DNA from: Myxococcales bacterium
GTDB lineage: Bacteria > Myxococcota_A > UBA9160 > UBA4427
Assembly (NCBI GenBank): GCA_012960035.1
Contig: DUBZ01000112.1
Span: 154,922-218,921, forward strand
Direction of reading: 5' to 3'
DNA: 64,000 bases
The position numbers and the translations under genes are program-made. The notes beneath the pieces are model-generated. The model saw nothing but the letters and a program-made list of their open reading frames with translations, had not been told where the DNA came from and ran no database searches. Each line of letters starts with the position of its first letter. Position 1 is the stretch's first letter. Below are positions 53,870 to 63,440 of the stretch, one piece after another.

Positions 53870-55534
53870 ATGTCCACTGCTGTTCTGCCCCATTTGGTGC
53901 GCTTTCCTGTCATTCTCATAAAGCCTTCGCATTATGACGACGACGGTTACGTAATTCGCTGGAAACGCTCGGTCGTCCCCTCGAATACCCTCGCCACACT
54001 CTATGGACTGATGTCGGATTGCATCGAGCGGCGCGTGCTCGGAGAGAATGTCGAGATCGAATGCCATGCGATGGACGAGACCAACACGTACATCGACATG
54101 CCTAATATCATTCGTCAGATTCACAGCGCGGGTGGGGGCCTCGTCGGGCTCATCGGTGTTCAGAGCAATCAATTCCCCCGAGCCATGGATCTCGCTCGGG
54201 AGTTTCGTGCCGCCGGGATCTCGGTTTCCATTGGCGGCTTCCACGTCAGTGGCTGCCTATCGATGCTGCCCGGTGTCCAACCGGATCTTCAAGAAGCGCT
54301 TGATCTCGGGATTTCGCTCTTCGCCGGAGAGGCCGAGGATCGCCTAGAAGATCTGCTTTGCGACGCCGCAAATGGTGCGCTGAAACCCATATACAACTAT
54401 TTGAAGGACCTGCCCGGACTCCAAGGTCAGCCGATTCCCTTCCTGCCACGCGAAATTGTCACGCGCGGCTTGGGAGTTCAGACGAGCTTCGACGCCGGTC
54501 GGGGTTGCCCGTTCCACTGCTCGTTCTGCACGATCATCAACGTCCAGGGCCGGAAGTCTCGCCGACGCAGCGCCGATGACGTCGAACAGATCGTGCGCGC
54601 CAATCTTGCCCAGGGCATTCGCAATCTCTTCATCACCGACGATAACTTTGCCCGCAATCGAGACTGGGAATCGATTCTCGATCGCCTGATCGAAATGCGG
54701 GTCAAAGAGAAGCTTAAAGTCCGGCTCACGATCCAGGTCGACACGGTGTGTCACAAGATTCCGGGGTTCATCCGCAAGGCAAAGCAAGCAGGCGTCAACA
54801 AGGTATTCATCGGGCTCGAAAGTATCAATCCCGATGCACTGCAGAGTGCCGGCAAGAGACAGAACCAATTTTCAGAGTATCGATCGATGATGCAGGACTG
54901 GCACGATCAGGGTGTGATCATCTTCGCGGGCTACATCATTGGATTTCCCGAGGATACGCCCGCGACCATCGCGCGCGATGTCGAAATCATTCAGCGAGAA
55001 CTGCCTGTGGACATCCTCGAGTTCTTTGTCTTGACGCCACTTCCTGGGTCCCAGGATCACAAAGAACTCTTCCATGCCGGGATCCCAATGGATCCGGACA
55101 TGAACAACTACGACACCTATCACGTGACCACCGGGCATGCTTCGATGTCGCCGGATGAATGGCGGGAAGCCTTCCAAACCGCTTGGAAATGCTACTACAC
55201 ACCCGAGCACACCAAGACCCTGCTTCGACGGGCCCGTGCGTGCGGCATCAAGACTCGCAAGTTGTCCAATATGCTGCTGTGGTTTCATGGCGCTTCATCG
55301 ATTGAAGGACTGCACCCACTCGACAGTGGTTACTTTCGAATCAAGTCTCGCCACGGTCGACGCCCGAATCTGCCGGTTGAAAGCGCACCCGTTTTCTACG
55401 CGCGCTATGGCTGGGAGATCTTGAGCAAGCACCTTCGCTTCTTGAATCTACTCGCTCGATTGCGATGGTTCTCTTGGACGCTTGAGCGCGACTCGGATGC
55501 AGTGAACTATCGCGATGCTTCGAGCGGGGCGTAG
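53870..55534 (+). CDS. Radical SAM protein with N-terminal cobalamin-binding-like domain
   Basis: 554 aa. Residues 1-200 resemble a B12-binding Rossmann domain (VGLIGVQSNQFPRAMDLARE, GISVSIGGFHVSG). The radical SAM cluster motif is GRGCPFHCSFC with Cys213, Cys217 and Cys220, followed by NLFITDDNFAR and KVFIGLESINPD. It is similar to BchE/HpnR/MiaB-type class B radical SAM enzymes. The substrate is unknown; methyl transfer or ring chemistry on lipids (hopanoid-like) is possible. The gene is intact though framed by two IS3 OrfA remnants. Confidence 0.82.
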   Translation: MSTAVLPHLVRFPVILIKPSHYDDDGYVIRWKRSVVPSNTLATLYGLMSDCIERRVLGENVEIECHAMDETNTYIDMPNIIRQIHSAGGGLVGLIGVQSNQFPRAMDLAREFRAAGISVSIGGFHVSGCLSMLPGVQPDLQEALDLGISLFAGEAEDRLEDLLCDAANGALKPIYNYLKDLPGLQGQPIPFLPREIVTRGLGVQTSFDAGRGCPFHCSFCTIINVQGRKSRRRSADDVEQIVRANLAQGIRNLFITDDNFARNRDWESILDRLIEMRVKEKLKVRLTIQVDTVCHKIPGFIRKAKQAGVNKVFIGLESINPDALQSAGKRQNQFSEYRSMMQDWHDQGVIIFAGYIIGFPEDTPATIARDVEIIQRELPVDILEFFVLTPLPGSQDHKELFHAGIPMDPDMNNYDTYHVTTGHASMSPDEWREAFQTAWKCYYTPEHTKTLLRRARACGIKTRKLSNMLLWFHGASSIEGLHPLDSGYFRIKSRHGRRPNLPVESAPVFYARYGWEILSKHLRFLNLLARLRWFSWTLERDSDAVNYRDASSGA

Positions 55535-55551
55535 ACACGCACGGCGTTCGC

Positions 55552-55872
55552 TCACGTCGTGGTCGGCCTCAAGGTGCTTTGCGCCGCGTCACTTCTCCGC
55601 CAGGCCCACCCTTGTTTTGAGTTCAAGTCCTTCGGCATCCGAACGTCGAGCGAGCGCTCCGCAATCCTCTTCTTCAGCTCGGTGTTCTCGCGTTCAAGCT
55701 CGCGCAGCTTCTTCGCTTCCGAAACATCCATCCCGCCGAACTTGTTGCGCCAGCGATAGAAAGTCTGCTCGGTCAAGTTGTGCAGTCGGCACACCTCGCG
55801 AGTGTTCTCCGCTTATTCCGCTTCCTTCAAAACCCCAATGATCTGTTCTTAGGTGAACCACTTCCGCTTCAT
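55552..55872 (-). pseudogene. IS3-family OrfA (IS407-type) pseudogene
   Basis: The minus frame reads MKRKWFT, a TAA, EQIIGVLKEAE, another TAA, then AENTREVCRLHNLTEQTFYR and NKFGGMDVSEAKKLRELERE. This is OrfA of the IS3/IS407 group with two nonsense codons. OrfB is missing. It ends 18 nt from the radical SAM stop. Confidence 0.75.
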
Positions 55873-56158
55873 TTTGTCTCCGTTCGCCTTTCAAAAAGGT
55901 TAATTCGGGGACTGGACCCCGTATCGCGGGGCCGGCCAGGGGCGCCTCTCTCGGTCGCATTTGCCGTTGCTAAGAAACGTGGGTTCCACTTATGATTCCC
56001 TTATTGGCGGCACGCTTGGCTGGAAGCCGAGTCCTTGATTGGAACTGGAGTAATACGCCCCAACTGAAGGGTCGCCGTCGGAACAGTTCACCATTCGTTT
56101 TTGAACTTCCCATCGGAAAATGCTGCAAATTTTCCATCACACATGAGGATCCTCTGTC

Positions 56159-56755
56159 ATGCACGCGCACACCTGCCCCTCAAAATTCGATCGCTCCTGC
56201 TCCTTTAGCCTGCTCCTACTCCTCTCGCTTGCTGTTCTTACTCTCGGTACCTCGACTGCTTTGGCTTCGGGCGGCGAGAACGAAAAGGAAGCCAGAAAGA
56301 ACGAAACAAACCGGGGGCGGCGGACCATGACAGGCCTCTGGGTCACCCGTGCCCCGGCCCCTTTCGTGATCCAGTATGACTCCGGGCCTACCCAGGAATT
56401 GACGGAAATGGCGTGGACCCTGGTCGAGGACGAGAATGGCCTGATTACCGGATTCAACACCTATCTCTCCACAAGTAGCGTGGACAATCCGGTCACGAAG
56501 GGTGCTCTCTGCATGGTTGGGGCGCGGGTGGGTTCCAGGATCGTCATTTCAGAGGCCCCCATAGAAGCGTCCACCACGCCGATCTTCGTCTTCGAATGCG
56601 AGCAGCGCAAAAACAAAACGCTGCGTTGCCTAGGCCACGGCCTGGCCAATATTGAGCCCATCGCCCTGCAAGCGCGCCTTTCGCTACGTGAGGAATCCAT
56701 CGAAGCCGTGGATCGTGTCACAGAAGACATACTCGCCATTTGTCAACCGGAATGA
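56159..56755 (+). CDS. Secreted hypothetical protein
   Basis: 198 aa. An N-terminal signal helix (SFSLLLLLSLAVLTLGTSTA) ends near ALASGG. The mature part holds two Cys (ALCMVG, FVFECEQ, LRCLG, AICQPE have four in all), so disulfides are likely. No family recognised. The ATG follows TGAGGA by about 9 nt. The nearest neighbours are remnants, so it cannot be tied to a pathway. Confidence 0.55.
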   Translation: MHAHTCPSKFDRSCSFSLLLLLSLAVLTLGTSTALASGGENEKEARKNETNRGRRTMTGLWVTRAPAPFVIQYDSGPTQELTEMAWTLVEDENGLITGFNTYLSTSSVDNPVTKGALCMVGARVGSRIVISEAPIEASTTPIFVFECEQRKNKTLRCLGHGLANIEPIALQARLSLREESIEAVDRVTEDILAICQPE

Positions 56756-57066
56756 TCACGACTTGAACGTTGTCATCGAAGCCGACGAAGCAGTCGTGTG
56801 ACGAGCAACCTGTCCGGGAGCGGCTCGACCCTCGAAATCCGCGGGACGATCACGAATGGAAACGGCATCGATGATCTCACCGCCCGGCACTTCCCGAGTC
56901 GTGGAGTGTCGGGCTTCCCTCTCCACGGATCCTGATTTGACAACCCGCCTCTGGCAGTACTTCAAGCGAGACGGGGGCTTGTTTATCCCATGCGCTATTG
57001 TCAAATCAGGTAATCCGATGCTACCTGTTCGATCGCTGTGGTAGAAAATCCTACGGGGGGAAGGCT
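56756..57066. other. Intergenic region
   Basis: About 310 nt; no reading frame with family features. A GGGGGGAAGG sequence at its end is the SD of the next (frameshifted) gene. Confidence 0.3.
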
Positions 57067-57472
57067 TTGAGTGACCCGCAACACGATCCGCAGCGCCTAT
57101 TGAGACTAAGTTTGGTCGGGAATGCCGGCTTTTCTTTCCTCTCGGGTATGGCTTTCGCACTGGCCTCATCGCCTTCTGGCCTTGGCAATTCGCTGGACAA
57201 CTTCATGGGGTCTCGTTGCCCTGGGAGTTGGGCTCCTCGGGTTTTCAGCCGGCCTTGGTTGGCTTTGCTCTCGGGAGACCATTCCCCTGGCTCCTGCCAC
57301 GGTAATCGTGTGGTGTGATGCTGCCTGGGTCGCGGTAACGATCCCTTTCGTTTTTATGGTGGAGATTGGTCGTACGGGAGAGCTGGCCGCGATTGCTTTT
57401 GCCTATGTGGTGCTTGGCTTTTCGGTCCTCCAGTATCTGGGTATTCGTCGGATTCGCGCTGACTCCAGCTGA
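57067..57472 (+). pseudogene. Frameshifted small membrane protein
   Basis: A TTG start at 57067 with a strong SD gives LSDPQHDPQRLLRLSLVGN and AGFSFLSGMAFALASS. The frame then loses sense, while the +1 frame continues with TSWGLVALGVGLLGFSAGLG and later helices to 57472. Joined, it would be about 130 aa with four membrane helices. One frameshift at about 57165-57180; a sequencing error is possible. Family unknown. Confidence 0.5.
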
Positions 57473-58190
57473 CTGAGCACCCGGCGTGAAGCCGACCATC
57501 GTGTGGAAGCGCTGACCCGAAACCTTTTTACGAAGGTTGCTGACCTGGGGCTCTCTAGAATGAGTCCGGAAGTTCTTTCGACGAGGACCCTTATATGGGA
57601 ACTGGCAAGCCGCTTCCCGAACTTTTCCAGCAAACCCGAAAGACCTGAGGCGAAGAGGTTTATTCCCGTTTCGCCAACGACTCGCAGATCTAGGCTGCAA
57701 TCGGTTCCAAGAGCGTTCCCGGGGCGCAATCCAGCTCGCTCGACGCGGCCTGAGTAGACTTGGCCAAGCGCCAGAATTGCGAGAGGGTGAGGCCGAACAA
57801 AATCGTATCCGAGGATAGGCACTTCAAGCTGCGTTTTGGAGACCCCGCGGAATAGGTTCGACGCTTGAGTCCGGGAGTGGCTGCGTGTGCGGGCACTGTG
57901 TCTCAGCGTCTTTCAGTATGCTGATAAAGGCCAGGTCGAATCGTGTCGTGTCGAGATTTCCAACTACTTGCTGGGTGGGTCAGATGCTCTGGGCAAAATC
58001 CGTAACTACGAAATCGTCCGTGATGCAACACGACACTGTTGCTCCCGCCAATCGATTGGGCCTGCCTGTCCATTTCAGCGCGTGTCCCCGCCCCGCGCTC
58101 AATCGATGCTGTCTGATTTCGAACACCATGATCCGCTCCGGCGAAGTTCAATCTTCCGAATCAACTCGGGGAAGTCGAGAGGGCTCTTCA
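57473..58190. other. Intergenic region
   Basis: About 720 nt between the frameshifted membrane gene and the DUF1800 gene. The DUF1800 frame extends back to 57885, but without SD or signal-peptide features. A minus-strand frame (57403-57822) has no family features. Nothing supported. Confidence 0.3.
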
Positions 58191-61100
58191 ATGGTCATTG
58201 AACGACTACACCAATGGATTCGCTTGATGCTGCAGGGCGCGGTTTGCGCCATTGCATTGATGACGTCGGCGCCACCCGCGACCGCACAGTCACAGTTCAA
58301 CGGCGCAGGGGATCTTAACGACGACGGCACGATCGACATGGAAGATGTGCGACTCATGATGCAGATCATCAAGGGCGAGATCGCACTCGACAATTTGACG
58401 CTTGAGCTCGCCGATATCGCCCCAGTGGCCAACCGCGACTCTGAAGTGAACGAGAAGGATCTCTCAGTGTTAATGCGCGCTGTGGCCAATGATGACTTCG
58501 ACGGAGACGGACGCCGCAACGACGACGAACTCACAGATGACTTCGGTGAAAACCCGTTCTTGGCAGATACGGACGGAGACGGTCTCACCGATGGGGAGGA
58601 GTTCGATCATTTGCCGAGCCGGACGGACCCGACCAATCCCGATAGCGACGGCGATGGACTTCTCGACGGTTTTGAGGTGCGCAATGGCACGAATCCCAGC
58701 CTCGCAGATTCGACAATCCCTCCCAACGGTCTCACGGATTACTTCGAGTACACGTACCCTTTAGCAAGTGATCCGAACGGCGATAGCGATACGGATGGTC
58801 TCACCAACTTGGAGGAACAGGCGGCGGGGAGTAATCCGTTTCTAAACGACACCGATGGCGACGGGCTTGATGACAAGGTTGAAGTCGACGGGTCCGCTCA
58901 TATCCCACCGATCGGCCCCTACCCTTCGGATCCAGCGGACACGGACACGGACGACGACGGCCTCGATGATCTTGCAGAGTCCGTGCATGGCACTCGACCG
59001 CATCAAGCCGATCCCGATTCGGATGGCCTCACCGATGCCCAAGAGGTTCTGGTGTTACTCACCAATCCTTTCGATTCGGACTCCGACGACGACGGCCTGT
59101 TAGATGGTTTTGAGGACATCTATGGACTCGATCCCAACGATACGGACTCCGATGACGACCGCATCCTCGACGGGGACGAGGATGAGGACGAAGAGATGGG
59201 CGACGGGCTCAATAACCTAGGGGAGCAGCTCGCGGGAAGTAGTCCGCTGGTCCGCGATTCCGACGGCGACACAATTTTGGACGGAGCCGAAATCACGGGC
59301 GGTACGAGCCCTGCCTCCACTGACAGCGACGAAGATGGATTCAGTGATACCGCTGACAACTGCCCGAAGAACTTCAACCCAGGCCAAGAAGACGATGACG
59401 ATGGTTTCGGGGTTGGCGATGGCGTAGGTGACGTCTGCGACAATTGTATTTACGCAGACAACAAATTCCAGGAGGACGCCGACGGCGATGGCATTGGAGA
59501 CGCTTGCGACACCACGTGTCTCGGAACGGAGACGGGGCCTGACCCCGACCGCGATGGTTGGTGTGGAAGCGATGACAACTGCCCGAATTGGCCAAATCCC
59601 GGCCAGGCCGACAATGGCGGCGTCGCAGGTGTTGGCGATGCGTGTGAATGCGGCGACATCAATAATGACAACTGGTTCCCCGCAGATCCTGCGGACAAGT
59701 CGACGCCAACCCCCGCAAACAACGACATTTTGGCCTATGCCGCACACATGGATTCGTCAGAGCCCATTCACGTAGATGCGTTACAGAAATGTGATCTTGA
59801 CGGCGACGGAATGTGCACAGCAGGCGATCAAGCTCTCGCGCAATATGCGGTCGACAACACCCTGCCGTTGTCGCCGGGTCTGTGTGCGGATTACGATCAA
59901 GTGCTCGATCATGTCGTCTCGCGCACCGGCTACGGTGCAAATGCGCATAGCCGCCGCCTCGTCCGTGAGATCGGAGTTACCGCGTATATCGACCGTCAGC
60001 TTGACCCTGATTCGATCAACGACGCAACCCTCGGCGACCTACTCAATCAGTACCGGTCCGGTGGCACCTTTTGGCCAACGCTCGGACCTGCGCCAACTGT
60101 GGTGCCGGGGATGCCCGCGCCCGCCGACCCGGTGAGCCTCCTGAATAGCAACTATTTTAGGCGAGCCTATGGAACGGATACCCGGCGACCACTCCAAGAC
60201 CTTTCCGAGATCAAAATGTGGCGCGCCATTCATAGCAAGCGACAACTCGAAGCCGTCATGCGCGACCTCATGTTCGATCATCTCAGCGTCAACGGCTTTA
60301 GTGGTTTCAGTCGGTGGCCCTATTACTCGATCATGCAGTACGAAGCCGCGCTTGAAGAGCACTTGTTTGGAAAATTTGAACACATGGTGCAGGCATCTGC
60401 CGAAAGTGCCGCGATGCTGGATTACTTGGACCAGCACCGCAGCGAAGCGGGCAAGATCAACGAAAACTACGGCCGCGAAGTCATGGAGCTACACACCGTG
60501 GGCGACGGCACGTACGACAACAATACGGTGATTGCCGCGTCGAATGTGCTTACCGGATATATGCTGAATACCGATGCAAGTTGGCTTCCCTTAGGCGGAC
60601 CTGAACAGGACGACTGGGTCTTTGAGTACAACGGTGCGAAGCATGAATCGGCTGACAAGATCGTCACGATCGACGACGACGTGACGCCGGTCGTACCGTG
60701 GGTTTTCACAGGACCAAACGGCGGCCCTCCATGCGGAAGTGGAAATCGCAATCAAGGGGAACTGCTGATCTGCTTGCTGAGCGAGCACCCGGCGACGGCG
60801 AAGAGAATTGCGGAGCTGTTCGTCACACGCTTTGTCTCTGAAGACTTGGAGACCGCTGCGGTCACAACCTTGGTTTCCGCAGCAGCTGCCGAGTACGTGA
60901 GTACCAGTGGCGACTTAGGAGCGACACTTCGCGTTGTGCTTCATGACCCGTTGTTTGTGAAGGGAGCGTACTATCGCGCAAAAGTGAAACGGCCCTTTGC
61001 GTTCATGGCGAGTCTGTTTAGAGCCCTGGGTGAGGGTGCAGAGGGTGGGTCTGAGACGCGATTCGCGGGCCACGAACACGGCGTTGCCTCGCAGTCCAAT

Positions 61101-61517
61101 CAGAGCTTTCGATCCCTTGGGATTTACTTTTCGTTGCTCGACGAGTCCCCGTATCAAGCGGTGCCCCCGATCGGCTACCAGGACGATTCAAAGGTGTTCG
61201 CGAGTTCGGGTGGGATCTTGGTCCGGAGTAATTTCGTAAAACAAGTCATGGTGAATTGGGATGCCGATTGGGTCTCAAAGTGGGAATTCTTGCCAACAGA
61301 ACTCGATGACAACGCAGTCCTTCTGGATAAATTAATCGACCGATTCTTGCCAGGTGGAATCCGTCGCACTTCCGTTGTCGCCGGCCAATCCACCCGGGAC
61401 CACGTCTTGGCTTCTTTGGATGCAGAGTGGCCGGCTCCCTCGGCCACTAACGCAAACCTGCGGATAGAGCACGCAACGTCGGTACTTCTCTCGACGCCAG
61501 AGTTTCTACTTCACTAA
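58191..61517 (+). CDS. DUF1800 protein with dockerin-like and thrombospondin type-3 repeats
   Basis: 1108 aa. Signal peptide at 1-32 (MLQGAVCAIALMTSAPPATA). A dockerin-like pair follows (GDLNDDGTIDMEDVRLMMQI, about 40-59; and NRDSEVNEKDLSVLMRAV). From about 100 to 480 there are many DxDxDGLxD calcium-binding repeats, e.g. DTDGDGLTDGEEFD. A second dockerin-like part is near 490-550. From about 570 on, DUF1800: HVVSRTGYGANAHSRRLV and NENYGREVMELHTVGDGTYD. The ATG at 58191 follows GAGAGGG by 7 nt. Paired with DUF1501 at 61570. Function unknown; probably surface-exposed, calcium-dependent. Confidence 0.85.
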   Translation: MVIERLHQWIRLMLQGAVCAIALMTSAPPATAQSQFNGAGDLNDDGTIDMEDVRLMMQIIKGEIALDNLTLELADIAPVANRDSEVNEKDLSVLMRAVANDDFDGDGRRNDDELTDDFGENPFLADTDGDGLTDGEEFDHLPSRTDPTNPDSDGDGLLDGFEVRNGTNPSLADSTIPPNGLTDYFEYTYPLASDPNGDSDTDGLTNLEEQAAGSNPFLNDTDGDGLDDKVEVDGSAHIPPIGPYPSDPADTDTDDDGLDDLAESVHGTRPHQADPDSDGLTDAQEVLVLLTNPFDSDSDDDGLLDGFEDIYGLDPNDTDSDDDRILDGDEDEDEEMGDGLNNLGEQLAGSSPLVRDSDGDTILDGAEITGGTSPASTDSDEDGFSDTADNCPKNFNPGQEDDDDGFGVGDGVGDVCDNCIYADNKFQEDADGDGIGDACDTTCLGTETGPDPDRDGWCGSDDNCPNWPNPGQADNGGVAGVGDACECGDINNDNWFPADPADKSTPTPANNDILAYAAHMDSSEPIHVDALQKCDLDGDGMCTAGDQALAQYAVDNTLPLSPGLCADYDQVLDHVVSRTGYGANAHSRRLVREIGVTAYIDRQLDPDSINDATLGDLLNQYRSGGTFWPTLGPAPTVVPGMPAPADPVSLLNSNYFRRAYGTDTRRPLQDLSEIKMWRAIHSKRQLEAVMRDLMFDHLSVNGFSGFSRWPYYSIMQYEAALEEHLFGKFEHMVQASAESAAMLDYLDQHRSEAGKINENYGREVMELHTVGDGTYDNNTVIAASNVLTGYMLNTDASWLPLGGPEQDDWVFEYNGAKHESADKIVTIDDDVTPVVPWVFTGPNGGPPCGSGNRNQGELLICLLSEHPATAKRIAELFVTRFVSEDLETAAVTTLVSAAAAEYVSTSGDLGATLRVVLHDPLFVKGAYYRAKVKRPFAFMASLFRALGEGAEGGSETRFAGHEHGVASQSNQSFRSLGIYFSLLDESPYQAVPPIGYQDDSKVFASSGGILVRSNFVKQVMVNWDADWVSKWEFLPTELDDNAVLLDKLIDRFLPGGIRRTSVVAGQSTRDHVLASLDAEWPAPSATNANLRIEHATSVLLSTPEFLLH

Positions 61518-61569
61518 GCCGTCTACTCTCGTGAGCAACGTTCTTGTACTGAGGTAGGAGCGAAGAGCA

Positions 61570-63087
61570 ATGAATCTGAACCGACGGCAATTTATTCAAC
61601 TCGCGGGGTCTGGCATGACGGCACTCGCGGTCCCGCCGCTGTTTGCGGGACAAGCGTCTGCGTATCCATGTACCAATCCAGGCAAGAAGGTCATCGTCGT
61701 GATCTTCTTACGTGGCGGAGCAGATTCCCTCGCGCATGTGATGCCAGATCCTCTCGTTGCGAGATCCCCGGTGCATATCGATCAGATCAACGCCTACAAC
61801 ACTGCGCGGCCCTCGATCGCCATCAACGAGTCGAACATTGCGCAATTGTCGCAGAACTATTCTGATCCCGGTCATCAGACCACGAACGGTGGACTGCATA
61901 CGAACTATTTCGGGGTCAATAATGCGTTCGACGAACTCTTCGACGAATACTATTCGAACGCGAACCCTGTCAAAAACCATTTGGCGGTCGTGCACGCATG
62001 CGGCAATACGAGTACCCCGAATTACTCGCACTTCACCGCTCAAGACGCGCTTGAGCGCGGGGTAGAGACTCCAACATTTTCGGATTCAGGTTGGCTCACA
62101 CGTGCGGTTGAAGCGCTCGCGGCAGTGGATACGGAAAATAACAGCCCACTCAATGGAGTCTCTCTCTCGTCGAATCCGCTGACTTCCCTAAGCGGCGGTA
62201 CGCAGAATTTGACCCTCGCAGTTCCTTCCATTGGCGGGTTTAACCTTTACCAAGATCACTCTCCAGCGGGTGCGCGCGAGGCTGCGCTGGCCAACATCTA
62301 TTCAAACTTCCCGAACGGCCCTACGAACAGCGTGGCGTCCAGCAGTCTTATTGGGCAAGCAGGCGACGGCTTGTTCCAAGCGCTGGATTCACTCAACGGC
62401 GGAGCGATCGCCGTGCCGCCAAGCGGGGTGGGCCTGTATGGTGGAGGCCACCTTCCGAATCAAATGAGAGATCGCCTTGTTGATACCGCCCGCCTAATCA
62501 AGCAGCCGAAATTCGGCGTGCGAGCTGTAGCCATGGATTTTCATGGGAGCTGGGATTATCACACCAATTCCGTCGGACAGACTCCGGGCTATACGATGCG
62601 GCTCGCGGCGACGCTGAAGCGGTTCTACGACGATCTTTCGGTTCCGTTCGACAGCGGCAGCGGCAGCGACATCGCTGCAGATCGCACTGTAACGATTGTG
62701 ATGTCCGAGTTCGGCCGTACCGTTCACGAGAACGGGTTAGGCGGTCCCGCACCGGGAACCGATCACGGTCACGGTGGCGCGATGTATGTGATGGGCGGTG
62801 GCGTTCGCGGGGGTCGCGTCTTGTCCCGAGACGCAGTCGGGGCCGCCGATCCAAAAGTCGTTGGTTGGCCGGGGCTACGCAAAGTTGAAGACCTCCACCT
62901 GCAAAGAGACCTCATGCCGACGATTGATTCGCGTGACGTACTTGCTGAAGTCATCACACAACAATTCCCCGAAGTGACAGACCTTGCAGCTCTCTTCAAT
63001 CCGTCGGACAGTCACCCGTATACCCCGGTACCATTGCCCGACGATGGTCTATTTCCGGACGCCTGCGTCGATCCGCCGCCGCCGTGA
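61570..63087 (+). CDS. DUF1501 family protein with Tat signal
   Basis: 505 aa. The N-terminus NLNRRQFIQLAGSGMTALAV is a Tat signal (twin Arg). VIVVIFLRGGADSLAHVMPD and the later MDFHGSWDYHTNSVGQTPGY and MSEFGRTVHENG blocks are DUF1501, an alkaline-phosphatase/sulfatase-like fold. The DUF1800 + DUF1501 gene pair is very frequent in Planctomycetes and Proteobacteria and is thought to act in the envelope. The start at 61570 follows TAGGAGCGAAGAGC; the gap to DUF1800 is 52 nt, so they form an operon. Confidence 0.88.
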   Translation: MNLNRRQFIQLAGSGMTALAVPPLFAGQASAYPCTNPGKKVIVVIFLRGGADSLAHVMPDPLVARSPVHIDQINAYNTARPSIAINESNIAQLSQNYSDPGHQTTNGGLHTNYFGVNNAFDELFDEYYSNANPVKNHLAVVHACGNTSTPNYSHFTAQDALERGVETPTFSDSGWLTRAVEALAAVDTENNSPLNGVSLSSNPLTSLSGGTQNLTLAVPSIGGFNLYQDHSPAGAREAALANIYSNFPNGPTNSVASSSLIGQAGDGLFQALDSLNGGAIAVPPSGVGLYGGGHLPNQMRDRLVDTARLIKQPKFGVRAVAMDFHGSWDYHTNSVGQTPGYTMRLAATLKRFYDDLSVPFDSGSGSDIAADRTVTIVMSEFGRTVHENGLGGPAPGTDHGHGGAMYVMGGGVRGGRVLSRDAVGAADPKVVGWPGLRKVEDLHLQRDLMPTIDSRDVLAEVITQQFPEVTDLAALFNPSDSHPYTPVPLPDDGLFPDACVDPPPP

Positions 63088-63440
63088 TCCAGGCAATTCT
63101 GCAATTTGCGAATTTGGCGATACCGTGGCTGGGCAGTACGGCTCGCTCTGGCCAAAAAGTGCGTGGCCTATGACGACCGCTTCGTCGACATAGAGCTGCG
63201 GCTCACAAACTACGAACCCCTGACCTTGACTGTGATCCGAGGCTTGGGGGGCGGGAAGTCGGGAAAGGTCCGGCGGCCGTAGTGCAACACTTCGCCGGAT
63301 TCGAACCCGCCGAGCCCACTTCTCGATGAAAAGCTCTCAGCTGAGATCGACATCGTCTTCATGGAGATATCGCAATCCCGCCAATCCCAGTCGACCCGCA
63401 GTGCCTGCTCGCACTGAAGTTCCTATCCTCGACGCCGTGG
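63088..63440. other. Intergenic region between DUF1501 and a Cys-rich gene
   Basis: About 350 nt. One frame (about 63160-63283) reads AYDDRFVDIELRLTNYEPLT and is coding-like but has no start or SD, so it could be a remnant. GGATTCGAACC near 63298 resembles a tRNA T-arm complement, but no cloverleaf can be drawn. Confidence 0.3.

Noticed and set aside
53589..55872. Composite transposon around the radical SAM gene
   Set aside because: The two IS3 OrfA remnants belong to different subgroups and no matching terminal repeats or target duplications were seen.
55552..55872. Stop-codon recoding in the OrfA gene
   Set aside because: Both TAA codons replace codons that are ordinary in homologues, and OrfB is missing, so decay is the simpler explanation.
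58560..59700. Repeated short DNA units as a CRISPR or tandem-repeat array
   Set aside because: They code for DxDxDG calcium-binding repeats in one continuous frame and are not identical in DNA sequence.
63295..63330. GGATTCGAACC as a tRNA T-arm on the minus strand
   Set aside because: No matching acceptor stem, anticodon arm or 5-bp T stem can be formed around it.
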